Notes: a model not told the origin generated them from the letters alone. A DNA stretch of 35,308 bases from Pseudomonadota bacterium (GCA_021792755.1 JAJYUA010000035.1:1-35308), one strand, 5' to 3'; counted from the first letter of the stretch, positions 1-7,992 are shown. Program-made: numbers and translations.

Positions 1-294
1 TCGCTCGCTCCTCGTTCAACAACACAATCTCCGCCGCTTTGCGCATCGCTCGTTCCCCATTGATCGCCTCAATGGTAAGACAGGAATTGCGCTCATCGGT
101 TCCGTTAATTATGAAGCACTACACTAGTAGTTTCCCACCGACCGGCGGTCGACCCCGAGCCATGAAGCATCACGAACGGTTGACAGGCACAGGGAGTGTG
201 CCCCGCCGCCGCAGGTGGCGGACGTTGAGCCAAAAACCACGCTTTTGGGCTCAGCGGCGCTGGGTCGGGGCACGATGCCCCGACCCAGCGCTTC
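1..294. other. Left-edge stretch without a confident gene
   Basis: I see no supported gene here. The first 110 bases are less GC-rich than the rest of the window. On the minus strand they contain a short open frame of about 40 codons, bounded by a stop near base 125 and running off the left edge. It has no start codon or recognisable domain and could be the end of a decayed gene or of a mobile element. Bases 226–291 hold two strong stem-loops, listed separately. Confidence 0.4.
226..291 (-). terminator. Double stem-loop after the DUF3443 gene
   Basis: Two stem-loops lie just past the DUF3443 stop codon. The first pairs bases 257–272 perfectly with 276–291, a 16-bp GC-rich stem with a 3-base loop. 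The second pairs 226–231 with 248–253 and continues with AAAA (232–235) against TTTT (243–246) around one bulged base. Read on the minus strand they begin 3 bases after the stop. There is no clean U-run after the first stem, so intrinsic termination is plausible but not textbook; an intergenic repeat element or mRNA 3'-end stabiliser is an alternative. Confidence 0.45.
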
Positions 295-1653
295 TTAATA
301 GGCGTAGAACGGGCCGTAGCCCGCCGAGGTGTCCGCCCCGGAGATGGCCACGTACACGTTGCGGCCGAAGAAGAACGGTAGCCCGAAGTCGAACGAGCAG
401 TCGCTCGAGCCGCAGATCGCCGTCTGATCGCCGGAGCTCGCGCCGATGTCATCGTAGGCGCTGTCCCCGTTCGCGAACAGCGTGCTGGCGTCGCCGACGT
501 AGAACGTCACGGGCGAGCTCGTCCCGGTCATCGCGCCGCTCGAGCTCACCCCGTAGTTGGTGGCGCTCAGCGCGATCGTGGAGCTCGGGCAGAACCAGCC
601 GGAGAGGTTCGAGCTCGTGCACGGCGGGATCGAGGTGTCGTTGAAGTAGTAGGCATTCGAGCCTGTATCGAACAGGGAGTAGGGGAGCGATTGGCCCTCG
701 AAATCGGTGGTGATATCGCCGTCGGCGTCGGCGGCGAGCACGGTCTGCGCGTTCAGGGCGTTGTTGCCTTCGGTATCGATGCCGAACACGAGCGAGCCGC
801 TGACGGTCGCAGCGCCGCCCGCGGGAATCGCGGGCAGCTCGATGATCACGCCGTTGTTGTCGGTCTGGAAATCGGCCACGGGATTGGTCACCTGCTCGGA
901 GGTGTCGACCGCCGCTCCCACGCAGCTCGCGCCGCCGGAGGGGCAGGTGTAGTAAACCCCGCTGTTGGCGGCATTGCTGCCCGTGGAGCAGGTCGTGCCG
1001 CAGTCATGGGTGAAGGGGCCGACGCCCAAGATGCCGTTGGCCCCAAAGGTGGCGACCGTGTCCTCGTTGGTACCGGTGCTGCTGCAGCCGGAGGGAATGG
1101 GCGGAAAGCTCGACTCGCCGCTCTGGGAGGGGTCGCCGATCACCTGGATCGGTACGCTGGCGGCCGATTCTCCGCTGATGTCGATATCGGCGGTCGCGAT
1201 CGGGCCCCAGCTGTAGCCATCGACGAATGCGGTGCACTCGGCGATGGTATTGCCGTTGCTGTCGGTCTCGGCCGGCAGGTTGAGGCTCAATGGGTTGCCG
1301 GAGGTGTCGGTGGCGTCGGCGAGGATCCTGAACCCGTACGAGCCGGTGTCGATCTCGATGTGACGGAAGGTCTGGCACTGGGTGCTGCTGCCGGGGTAGC
1401 AGATGGTGACGGTGGTGTAGGGAATGTCGACCGAATCGACGGACGTGCCGTTGGGGCTGGGGCCGGAATCCACGACAATCGTGGCAACGTTGTTGGTTTG
1501 TCCGCCGCCCGAGCCGCCCGAGCCGCCCGAGCCGCCCGAGCCGCCCGAGCCGCCCGAGTCTGTGGTGACTCCCGCCCCTCCGCCCCCGCCGCAGGAGGCG
1601 ATCGCGAGCATCAGCGGCAGGAGCCCCAGCAGAATGATCGTTCGTGTGCGCAT
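295..1653 (-). CDS. DUF3443 lipoprotein, pepsin-like aspartic protease candidate
   Basis: A 452-residue exported lipoprotein of the DUF3443 family. The start ATG was chosen because it gives a lipoprotein signal at once: hydrophobic residues 6–18, then LAIASC with Cys21 as lipidation site. A Gly/Ser linker with six SGG repeats (about 33–50) follows. The family-typical segment VTICYPGSSTQCQ (about 82–94) leads into IDTGSYGFRIL with Asp102. A second motif, LFDTGSNAYYF with Asp329, lies in the C-terminal half. Further pepsin-like landmarks are NGILGVG (206–212), LVFGID (288–293) and FGLPFFFGRNVYVAI (423–437), which resembles the late 'LGD-x-FLR-x-YYVVFD' strand of pepsins. The family call is firm; protease activity is my inference from the motif order. 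Its partner DUF2844 gene lies 19 bp upstream in the same direction. Many cysteines suggest disulfides in the envelope. Confidence 0.85.
   Translation of the reverse strand: MRTRTIILLGLLPLMLAIASCGGGGGAGVTTDSGGSGGSGGSGGSGGSGGGQTNNVATIVVDSGPSPNGTSVDSVDIPYTTVTICYPGSSTQCQTFRHIEIDTGSYGFRILADATDTSGNPLSLNLPAETDSNGNTIAECTAFVDGYSWGPIATADIDISGESAASVPIQVIGDPSQSGESSFPPIPSGCSSTGTNEDTVATFGANGILGVGPFTHDCGTTCSTGSNAANSGVYYTCPSGGASCVGAAVDTSEQVTNPVADFQTDNNGVIIELPAIPAGGAATVSGSLVFGIDTEGNNALNAQTVLAADADGDITTDFEGQSLPYSLFDTGSNAYYFNDTSIPPCTSSNLSGWFCPSSTIALSATNYGVSSSGAMTGTSSPVTFYVGDASTLFANGDSAYDDIGASSGDQTAICGSSDCSFDFGLPFFFGRNVYVAISGADTSAGYGPFYAY
1504..1557. repeat. Six-copy 9-bp tandem repeat (SGG linker)
   Basis: Six perfect tandem copies of the 9-mer gccgcccga. 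On the minus strand they encode six Ser-Gly-Gly units just after the lipidated cysteine of the DUF3443 protein. Because the unit is a multiple of three, copy-number change would alter linker length without breaking the frame. Confidence 0.95.
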
Positions 1654-1672
1654 GGATGGCCTGTGCCTGTCG

Positions 1673-2146
1673 CTAGTGAAGATCGGAGAGGGAAACCCCT
1701 GCGGGCAGGAGCGAGGGCACGTACGCCATGCCGAAGAACGCGCGCATGTGGCCACCGGCATGCACGATGAGCTTCGGACTGGTGAGCTCGATGTGGTTGC
1801 GCCCGAAGCGCTGTGTCTTCTCCGCCGCCTTGAGCTGGCCGAAATACTGGCTGCCGAGGGTCTGCTGCAGGTTCGGCATGGTCGGTCCGTGCCAGCTGAC
1901 GGCAAACACGATGCCGGCCGGGGACACGAATTCCTTCACTACCGTGCCGGAGGGCAGGGTGATCTCTTCCACGGTGTAGCCGATGCCGGTCCGCTCGCGC
2001 AGCTGCCCCTTCATCCTGGCCCGATCGGCCGACACCGAGGCGACTGGCTGACCGAGGCCGGCGCGGGCGGGCGCGTGAGCGGATCCGAGCAGCAGTCCGG
2101 CGCCGAAGAGGAGGGTGGCAGCGAAGCGGGCGTGGATGGCTTTCAT
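1673..2146 (-). CDS. DUF2844 secreted protein
   Basis: A 157-residue protein of the DUF2844 family. An N-terminal signal peptide (residues 1 to about 29, with AHAPARA as a likely cleavage site) points to export. The conserved core reads SADRARMKG (39–47), YTVEEITLPSGTVVKEFVSP (about 57–76) and VFAVSWHGPTMPNL (about 80–93), then a short basic and Gly-rich tail. DUF2844 genes are typically found directly in front of DUF3443 genes, as here with a 19-bp gap, so the two are probably co-transcribed and act together in the envelope. The biochemical role is unknown. If DUF3443 is a pepsin-type protease, DUF2844 could be its inhibitor, propeptide or substrate, but that is speculation. Confidence 0.85.
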   Translation of the reverse strand: MKAIHARFAATLLFGAGLLLGSAHAPARAGLGQPVASVSADRARMKGQLRERTGIGYTVEEITLPSGTVVKEFVSPAGIVFAVSWHGPTMPNLQQTLGSQYFGQLKAAEKTQRFGRNHIELTSPKLIVHAGGHMRAFFGMAYVPSLLPAGVSLSDLH

Positions 2147-2385
2147 GGTCCGGCACCATAGCGGTGAAGACGATGCATTGCCGCACTATAGCGGGCAGGA
2201 CGACGCAATCCTGTAAAGAAATGATTGCCGGCTGTGGCTGTACCTGCACTGAACGGCCGGCCGCCTTCCCGGTATACGGGCATGGGCCTCGTACGAGCTC
2301 CCGGCCTGCCCGGGTCCGGCCCCCGGGGCCCGCGAGCCGATGGACATCCTGCGCGCTGTCCGATAGCATGCGCCCCCCTTTCGGT

Positions 2386-2462
2386 GGAGCGGTAGTTCAG
2401 CTGGTTAGAATACCGGCCTGTCACGCCGGGGGTCGCGGGTTCGAGTCCCGTCCGCTCCGCCA
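2386..2462 (+). tRNA. tRNA-Asp (GTC)
   Basis: A complete 77-base tRNA with encoded CCA. The acceptor stem GGAGCGG (2386–2392) pairs with CCGCTCC (2452–2458), discriminator G at 2459, CCA at 2460–2462. The D-loop reads AGTTCAGCTGGTTAGA, the anticodon GTC is at 2420–2422 in a CTGTCAC loop, and the T-arm contains GGGTTCGAGTCCC. The sequence is nearly the same as E. coli tRNA-Asp. No second copy of its 3' end was noticed in the window, so there is no sign of an integrated element here. Confidence 0.98.
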
Positions 2463-2850
2463 GATTTCAATGACTCAAGACCGCCCCGTTCGCGGAGCCG
2501 TCTAAAACCGCGCCCGAGTGTCCACTATTTTTGGGGGGTATTCGGCGACATCGGCCTGGCCGGGCAGGAGAGGCGGCGGGCTTGATGCGTTAAACTGGCA
2601 TTGTGCAGCAGATTCTTGCGTGCCCGAGCTCCTCTACGGCAGAATACGCGGTGGGCGGGCGACAGCGCCGTCGTTGGACCGAACGACGGCCCAGGGCTGG
2701 CCCGGTCTTGCTTCGGCTCACCGAGCCGGCCCCGTCACACTCAGCGCTACCTGTCGTGCCGAGAGCGTAAGTGGTGTTGTCTGCATCCCCTGGGCGCATC
2801 GGTGCGGTGCGCAAGGGGGGCTGCGCGGCCATGCTGAATCCGTCTTCAGA
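2463..2850. other. Intergenic stretch with two short inverted repeats
   Basis: No supportable gene in 388 bases between tRNA-Asp and the cupin gene. Two perfect inverted repeats are visible: a 9-bp stem (2667–2675 with 2682–2690, loop of 6) and a 6-bp stem (2714–2719 with 2723–2728, loop of 3). Neither is followed by a T-run, so they are not called terminators. Short open frames here have arginine-rich translations typical of out-of-frame high-GC DNA. Confidence 0.5.
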
Positions 2851-3540
2851 TCATCCCGGTCGCAGATACGGGAAGCCTCCCTCCTTCACGTAGAGCTCGC
2901 AGCCCGCCGCGGTCCTCGGGGCGTGTCGAGACCGAGGGGGCAGGCGCAGCCACGTGTGCGCGCCATAGCGGCCGTGCTCATCCTCGAACGATCCCTGCAG
3001 GACGAGCAGCTCGACGCCGAGCGGATAGGCCCGCTCGCCAGGCGTTGTACCGGCCCTCCAGCGCTCCAGGTCCATCCGGTCGCTGTACCCTTCCTGGGAA
3101 TAGAGCCGTTTGAGGTCGCGGCCCTTCGCCGTCGTCCACGGCATCGTGCGCGTATCGATCGCGACGTGTCTGCGGTCCCGCCCGGGGAATTGTCTGAGCT
3201 TCACGAACAGCAAACACCCCTCGCGCGAGAACGGCGCATGGCGGAACCCTTCCGGGTTCAGCAGGTAGGTGCCCGCCGGCCAGTCGCCGTGCTCGTCCGA
3301 GAACACTCCCTCGAGAACGAGGATCTCTTCTCCGTCCGGATGCTCGTGCACCGGGAATGCCGATCCGCGCTCGTAGCGCACGATCGAGGTGACCTGGCCG
3401 GATTCCGGGGCGCCGACATGATGCAGGCGCCGACGCCAGACGGCTCCGCTGGGACTTGCCGTCCACGGCAAGCACTGCGCATCGACGACCACGCGGGCGG
3501 CCAGATCGCCGTTCAGGGGCTCGGTCATGATGTGGGCCAT
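2851..3540 (-). CDS. Bicupin protein, ChrR-type cupin domains
   Basis: A 229-residue protein made of two cupin domains of the ChrR / anti-ECF-sigma cupin type (about 20–115 and 125–220). Domain 1 keeps metal ligands: His65, His67, Glu71 and His101 in PVHEHPDGEEILVLEG and FRHAP. Domain 2 has the same framework (ELLVLQGSFEDEHG, SRHAP) but Tyr-Pro-Leu replaces the His-x-His pair, leaving Glu177 and His206, so only the first domain is likely to bind metal fully. ChrR cupins act in responses to singlet oxygen and organic hydroperoxides, but the N-terminal zinc-binding anti-sigma domain of ChrR is absent and no ECF sigma gene lies beside it, so this is more likely a free-standing cupin sensor or enzyme. 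A second ATG four codons in is an alternative start. Confidence 0.8.
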   Translation of the reverse strand: MAHIMTEPLNGDLAARVVVDAQCLPWTASPSGAVWRRRLHHVGAPESGQVTSIVRYERGSAFPVHEHPDGEEILVLEGVFSDEHGDWPAGTYLLNPEGFRHAPFSREGCLLFVKLRQFPGRDRRHVAIDTRTMPWTTAKGRDLKRLYSQEGYSDRMDLERWRAGTTPGERAYPLGVELLVLQGSFEDEHGRYGAHTWLRLPPRSRHAPRTAAGCELYVKEGGFPYLRPG

Positions 3541-3615
3541 TCTCGGCGATGACGCGCCACGAGGGATTGAAGAGAGCGCCTGCTGAGGATTCTACAGGCC
3601 TCGGGGGCCTCGGAG

Positions 3616-3924
3616 GTGGCGGCGGCGTGCGCCTCGGTGGTCGGAGCGGCGCTCGGCACCGGCCTCATCCCCCTTCTCGGCTTCGGTCCCGGAGTGGCGA
3701 TGGTCGCCGCGCCGAGCGCTGCGATCGTGCCGCTGCCGCGCCTCTTTCATCCGCCCGGCATCGCTGTGGCGATGAATCCCGTCCTGTCGCATCCCGGCCC
3801 ATGGTTCGCCGGTGAGGTGGTGTTGGCCTTCACGCTCGTCGCGGTGACGTCCGCTGCGCTCATGAGTCGGATGCTCCCCGGATTTCCGCGCTGCCCGAGG
3901 TTGATGGGGACCCAGGCCGGCTGA
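3616..3924 (+). pseudogene. HPP-family membrane protein remnant
   Basis: A 102-codon hydrophobic frame starting at GTG. Its middle carries the segment RLFHPPGIAVAMNPVL, matching the His-Pro-Pro signature of HPP-family integral membrane proteins, with a hydrophobic helix before it (VVGAALGTGLIPLLGFG) and after it (EVVLAFTLVAVTSAALM). HPP proteins normally have four transmembrane helices plus a start region that is absent here. The frame is closed upstream by a stop at 3568–3570, and no clear ribosome site precedes the GTG. I read it as the C-terminal half of a decayed gene; a tiny functional two-helix protein cannot be excluded. The tail after the last helix looks unrelated to the family. Confidence 0.5.
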
Positions 3925-4407
3925 TCCCGATCAGCGGGCCGAGTTATCGCCCGCCCCCCTTCTCCCGGCTGTGCCGGGCGGCTGAACGAGCCGGGCCGTT
4001 CTCATTTGATCGCCCGGTCCCCAGAGCATCGGCTGCACGGGGCAGCTCTCGTGCGCTCGATCTGGCGGCGATGAAGAGACGCAGGCCCGCCGCCGGTGCG
4101 CGTCGAGCGCAAAGTGAGGGGCGCGGTCCCTGAAGCGACCTAAAACGGCGAAAAAGAAAAATGAGATCTGATATCAAAACTGCATTGTATATCAACCAGT
4201 TACAGTCGTCTTGGCGGCAGGTCAAGGGACATGGGTGGCCCGGTGTGTACAATGGAAGATTCACCATCTGCTGCGTGCCTGCGAAGACATGACCCGCCCC
4301 GTGCATGAAAACCGCCTTCCGATGCTGCGGCCGCTGTAAATGCAAGCCGGGAGGCTGCCGTTGAGCGTCCAGGCATATCTTCCCGCGCACCTGCGGGCGG
4401 GCCGGGC
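3925..4407. other. Upstream region of the MFS gene, no gene seen
   Basis: About 480 bases without a convincing gene. The part from 4140 to 4200 is much more AT-rich than the rest of the window and holds the dyad listed at 4169–4194. A −10-like TACAAT lies at 4248–4253, but without a matching −35. Minus-strand open frames across this stretch lack domains and run into the MFS coding region as shadows. Confidence 0.5.
4169..4194. promoter_or_regulatory. Operator-like dyad upstream of the MFS exporter
   Basis: TGATAT (4169–4174) is repeated inverted as ATATCA (4189–4194), centre to centre about two helical turns apart. The left half extends to the perfect 8-bp palindrome TGATATCA. It sits in an AT-rich patch about 215 bp before the exporter start. 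Repressors of the TetR or MarR type that control drug exporters bind such dyads, but no regulator gene of that kind is adjacent, only a broken LysR gene downstream. Function is inferred. Confidence 0.35.
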
Positions 4408-5874
4408 ATGAAGGGCCGAGGCCGGTGGCAGTGGCACGTGCTGATCGTGGTGCTGCTCGGGGCGACGATGTCGGCGCTCGACATCACCATCGTCAACATC
4501 GCCCTGCCGACGATCAAGGGGGAGTTTCGAGCGAGCCTCGCGCTGGTCGAATGGGTCTCGATGGCCTATATGATCGTGCTGGCGCTCGCCTTGCCGATCG
4601 TCGGGCGCCTTGCCGACATCTTCGGCCGCAGCCGCCTTTACAACATCGGCTTTGGGATCTTCATCATCGGCTCGGCGCTGTGCGGCCTCTCGCCCGGCAT
4701 CATCACCCTGGTGCTCGCCCGCTGCCTGCAGGCGGTGGGCGCGGCGTTGCTGCAGGCCAATTCCGTGGCGCTCATCACGCAGGTGTTTCGCGGCCGGGAG
4801 CTCGGCCGCGCACTCGGGGCCCAGGCCGCCGCGCAGGGCACGGCCATGGCGCTCGGGCCTTTCGTCGGCGCGATGCTCATCACGTTCGCGGGCTGGCGGT
4901 CGATCTTCTACGTGAACGTGCCGATCGGGATCGCCGGGGCGCTCGTGGCGTATTGGGTTCTGCCGCGGTATCACCCGCACCACAAGGGCGTGAAGCTCGA
5001 TTACCTCGGCAGCACCTTTCTGACCGTGGGGCTGATGGGGGTCGTTCTGGCGGTGAACAACGCCGGAGCGGCCGGCTGGAGCAACCCTGCAATCCTCTCC
5101 GAGCTGGTGGTGGGGGTGCTCTGCCTCGCGGCGTTCGCCGTCACCGAGCGCATCGTCAAATACCCGACCATCGACCCCAAGCTGTTTCGCCGCTATACGA
5201 TAGCGGCGGGCAACATCACGGCCTTTCTCGCCTATTACACGCTGTTCGCCATTTTGTTCCTGCTGCCTTTTTACTTCGAGAAGGTCCTGCAGTACAGCGC
5301 CGCGCGCACCGGGCTGATGCTCACGGCGGTGCCACTCGCGATGGCGGTGCTCTCCCCCTTTGCCGGCCGCGCGAGCGACCGGTTCGGCTCGCGCCAGTTC
5401 CTCATCGCCGGCTCATTGCTGCTCGCGCTCGGCTCGCTGCTGCTCATTTTTTCCCCGAGCACTTCGCGGCCGGCCGAGCTCATCCTCGACATGGCCATCC
5501 TCGGGGCCGGACTCGGCTTCTTTACCCCCGCCAACAACCGCGCCACCATGGGCGCGACGCCGCGCGAGCAGCTCGGCATGACGGGCGGGTTTCTCAACAT
5601 GATGCGCTCCCTCGGGGTCATCCTCGGCGTCGACATCTCCGGCATGCTCTTCCTCGATTACGGCAGCGCCCATGTCGGGGGCCGCGGCAAGCTGCCCGCG
5701 GACAAGGAAGCGCTCGTCTTTGCCCACAAGCCGGCTTTCATGGAAGGCTTTCACGTGGTGATGGTGACGCTGACCGGCCTCGCGCTGCTGTGCGCGATCT
5801 TTTCCTACTTCCGCAAGAACGACCTGTCCTCGAAGCCTCACGGCGTGAGCGCCGCGAGCTACGAGATCGAGTAA
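4408..5874 (+). CDS. DHA2-family MFS drug exporter (EmrB/QacA type)
   Basis: A 488-residue inner-membrane transporter of the major facilitator superfamily, drug:H+ antiporter-2 group, expected to have 14 transmembrane helices. The first helix ends in LDITIVNIALPTI, the signature after TM1 of this group. Motif A follows as GRLADIFGRSRLY, and LARCLQAVGAALLQ and GPFVGAMLITFAGWRSIFYVNVP are the usual conserved blocks. The second half repeats the A-type loop as GRASDRFGSRQFL. No periplasmic adaptor (EmrA-like) or outer-membrane channel gene is adjacent, so it may work alone or with partners elsewhere. The substrate cannot be told from sequence. The ATG was chosen as the only one giving a short cytoplasmic N-terminus before the first helix; the ribosome site is weak. 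Confidence 0.9.
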   Translation: MKGRGRWQWHVLIVVLLGATMSALDITIVNIALPTIKGEFRASLALVEWVSMAYMIVLALALPIVGRLADIFGRSRLYNIGFGIFIIGSALCGLSPGIITLVLARCLQAVGAALLQANSVALITQVFRGRELGRALGAQAAAQGTAMALGPFVGAMLITFAGWRSIFYVNVPIGIAGALVAYWVLPRYHPHHKGVKLDYLGSTFLTVGLMGVVLAVNNAGAAGWSNPAILSELVVGVLCLAAFAVTERIVKYPTIDPKLFRRYTIAAGNITAFLAYYTLFAILFLLPFYFEKVLQYSAARTGLMLTAVPLAMAVLSPFAGRASDRFGSRQFLIAGSLLLALGSLLLIFSPSTSRPAELILDMAILGAGLGFFTPANNRATMGATPREQLGMTGGFLNMMRSLGVILGVDISGMLFLDYGSAHVGGRGKLPADKEALVFAHKPAFMEGFHVVMVTLTGLALLCAIFSYFRKNDLSSKPHGVSAASYEIE

Positions 5875-5883
5875 AGCCGGCCC

Positions 5884-6300
5884 TCACCGGCCAACGCCCG
5901 CGCGGCTCGGCGGGGGCGGGCCGGGAGACAGGCTGCGCTGCAGCTCGTGCCGCAGCCAGCGCTCAAACGCCACGACCGGCGCACGGCGGAACGCCTCCGG
6001 CAGGGCAACGAGGTAGTACGCCATCCCGCTCGGAATGCGCAGCCTGAAGGGCTCGATGAGGCGTCCCACGGCGAGGTCATCGGCGACAATGACGCTCTGG
6101 CCGAGCGCGATCCCGTGGCCGGCCACCGCCGCCTGGGTCAAGAGGCCGATGTCGCTGAACTGAGGCCCCTCGGCCGAGCGGCCTCGGCGTTTGCAACGGA
6201 ACGATTGATCTCATCGGGTAGCGCCGGGGCGGCGTGCCAGTCGTGGCGGTGGATCAGACCCGGACGCCTGTTCGACTGCAGCGGCAACTCGGGCGCCGCG
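5884..6300 (-). pseudogene. LysR-type regulator remnant (GcvA-like C-terminus)
   Basis: The end of a LysR-type transcriptional regulator, effector-binding domain only. The best-preserved part reads QFSDIGLLTQAAVAGHGIAL, then a stretch ending in AFERWLRHEL and a stop at 5884–5886, as in GcvA-like regulators. Upstream the frame closes at a stop, while a different frame continues with GLIHRHDWHAAPALPDEI (about 6205–6255), which fits the region just before, so there is at least one frameshift. No helix-turn-helix portion remains; the neighbouring kinase gene begins at 6314. It lies convergent to the MFS exporter, 10 bases from its stop, and may once have regulated it. Confidence 0.75.
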
Positions 6301-6313
6301 GACGGGTTTCAGC

Positions 6314-7863
6314 TCAGGTGCCGGTGCTCAAGGTTGCGAGCAACGTCAGCATCTCTTCGGCGCGCAACGGCTTGCTCGCGATGCACAGGTCCGGATCGCG
6401 CGGCAGATCGCGGATCGCCCTGGAGGTGTCGGCGGTGACGAGCACCGCCTTCAGCGAGCGGCCGAGCCTCTCACGCAGCCGCGCGATCACCTGGGTGCCG
6501 GTGCGGCCGTCGGGCAGATGATAGTCGGTCACCAGGATGTCCACGCCCGCCGCTGCGGCTTCGAGCGCTTCCTCGAGTGTGGCAACGGCCGTTACCCGGT
6601 AGCCCTCCACGCTCAAGAGCATCCGGGTGGCATCCCGCACACAGGCGTCGTCTTCCACCAGGAGCAGGCGCTGCTCGCGCCGGGTCCCGGCAGCGGCCGC
6701 CGCGGCCTCGGGCACGGATGCCGTACGCGGCGAGGCTTCCCGGCCGTCGGCCGCCGGCAGCAACAGCGAGAACGAGGAGCCCTCACCGGGCTGCGAGCGC
6801 ACTTCCAGACGCAGCCCGAGCAGCTCGACGATCCGCTTGACGATGGAGAGCCCGAGGCCGTACCCGTCGCGCGCCCGGTTGGCGGCCGCGCCAACCTGGT
6901 AGAACTCCTCGTAGATGCGGGCGAGCTGGTCTGCGGGAATGCCGATGCCGGTGTCGAGCACCTCCAGACGCAGAAGCGAGCCCGACACCCGCGTGCAGGT
7001 GAGCGCCACCTTTCCGCGGCGCGTGTACTTGATGGCGTTCGAGACCAGGTTGCGCAGCACCTGCTCGACGAGCGAGGGATCGCTGTGCGCGCGGACCGTC
7101 GAGCCGGCGATCTGATCTGCAGCCGGAGTTGCTTGTCCGCGGCAATGCCGGCGAATTCCCGCTCGAGCTCCTCGAAGATCGCCGCCACCGGGAAGTCGAC
7201 CGGATCGGGCTTCACCGCGCCGGACTCGAGCTTGCTGATGTCGAGCAGCGCGTTGATCAGGCGCGACATCGCGCCGATCGCCTGTTCCTGTTGCGTGAGC
7301 ATCTGCGTGACATCCGCGTCGGCCACGAGGCGCCGCAGTGTTCCGTTGAGCAGCGCTAGGGTCTGCAGCGGCTGACGCAGGTCGTGGCTCGCGGTGGCGA
7401 GGAAGCGGCTCATGGCCTGGCTGGCGCGCAGCGCGGACTCGCGCGCCCCCTCCGCGGCGGTGCGTGCCTCGATGAGCTCGCGCTCGATGCGCTTTCGGCC
7501 GCTCGCATCCCGGATGGCCGCGGCGACGAGCGGACCGTCGGGGCCCTCGATGGGGCTCAAGCTGACTTCGACCGCAATCACGGCGCCGTCGCGGCGCAGA
7601 CCGGCGAGCTGCAAGCCCTGGCCCATCGGTTGCACGTGGGGCCGGAGCGGATACTCGTCGCGGTGCGGCGCGTGCCGCTGCCGGAACGGCTCGGGCATCA
7701 GGCTGTCGACGTTGCAGCCGATGAGCTGCGCCCGATCGCACCCGAAGAGGCTCCCGGCCCGAAGGTTGGCGAAAAGAATCGTGCCGGCCGCATTCGTGAT
7801 GATCATCGCATCCGGGGCGCCCTGGAGCGCGAGGCGGGCCAGGTCAGGAGGAGTCGTGAGCAT
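6314..7863 (-). pseudogene. Hybrid sensor kinase–receiver, frameshifted by 5-bp duplication
   Basis: A cytoplasmic PAS–HisKA–HATPase–receiver protein. Start ATG at 7861–7863 follows an AGGGAG ribosome site. The first frame gives a PAS domain (about 10–120) and a dimerisation domain with phospho-acceptor His160 in ATASHDLRQPL. After residue 250 the frame breaks; the second frame supplies the N-box RNLVSNAIKYT, G boxes DTGIGIP and GYGLGLSIVKR, and a receiver beginning LLLVEDDACVRD with acceptor Asp in ILVTDYHLPDG. The break coincides with a tandem GATCT-GATCT at 7109–7118. Removing one copy leaves 1545 bp, an intact 514-residue protein reading LQIAGSTVRAHSD through the join. It is either a recent inactivation, a reversible slippage switch or a sequencing error. 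The response regulator gene is divergent, 269 bp away. Confidence 0.85.
7109..7118. repeat. Tandem GATCT duplication causing the frameshift
   Basis: Two adjacent copies of GATCT inside the hybrid kinase gene. The protein sequence on both sides joins perfectly when exactly one copy is removed, so the second copy is the lesion. Confidence 0.85.
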
Positions 7864-7992
7864 GGTCCATGCATCTCCCTGGTAGTGCGGCCGGATCGAT
7901 TCGATGCGGCGCTCTCGGGGTTGACCCGAGCCGGTGGACATAATCCGCGGCTCACGCGCGGCTCGACAATCGGATGCGCCACTAGCGAGGGG

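Noticed and set aside
1504-1557. Regular short repeats as a possible CRISPR or regulatory array
   Set aside because: The repeats are contiguous 9-mers without spacers and simply encode a Gly/Ser linker.
691-1770. A 359-codon plus-strand open frame opposite DUF3443
   Set aside because: Ala/Gly/Val-rich mirror of the lipoprotein gene, including the reversed SGG repeat; no start context.
2386-2462. tRNA-Asp as an attachment site for an integrated element
   Set aside because: I found no second copy of the tRNA 3' end and no integrase gene nearby.
4248-4253. TACAAT as −10 box of the MFS promoter
   Set aside because: No acceptable −35 at 15–19 bases upstream.
3944-4390. Minus-strand open frame of 148 codons in the gap before the MFS gene
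   Set aside because: No start context or domain, and its translation changes character where base composition changes.
5876-5891. GCCGG/CCGGC hairpin after the MFS gene as terminator
   Set aside because: Only 5 bp of stem and no T-run.
4425-6047. A 540-codon open frame in a second frame of the MFS gene
   Set aside because: Arg/His/Ala-rich shadow; the MFS frame has all family motifs.
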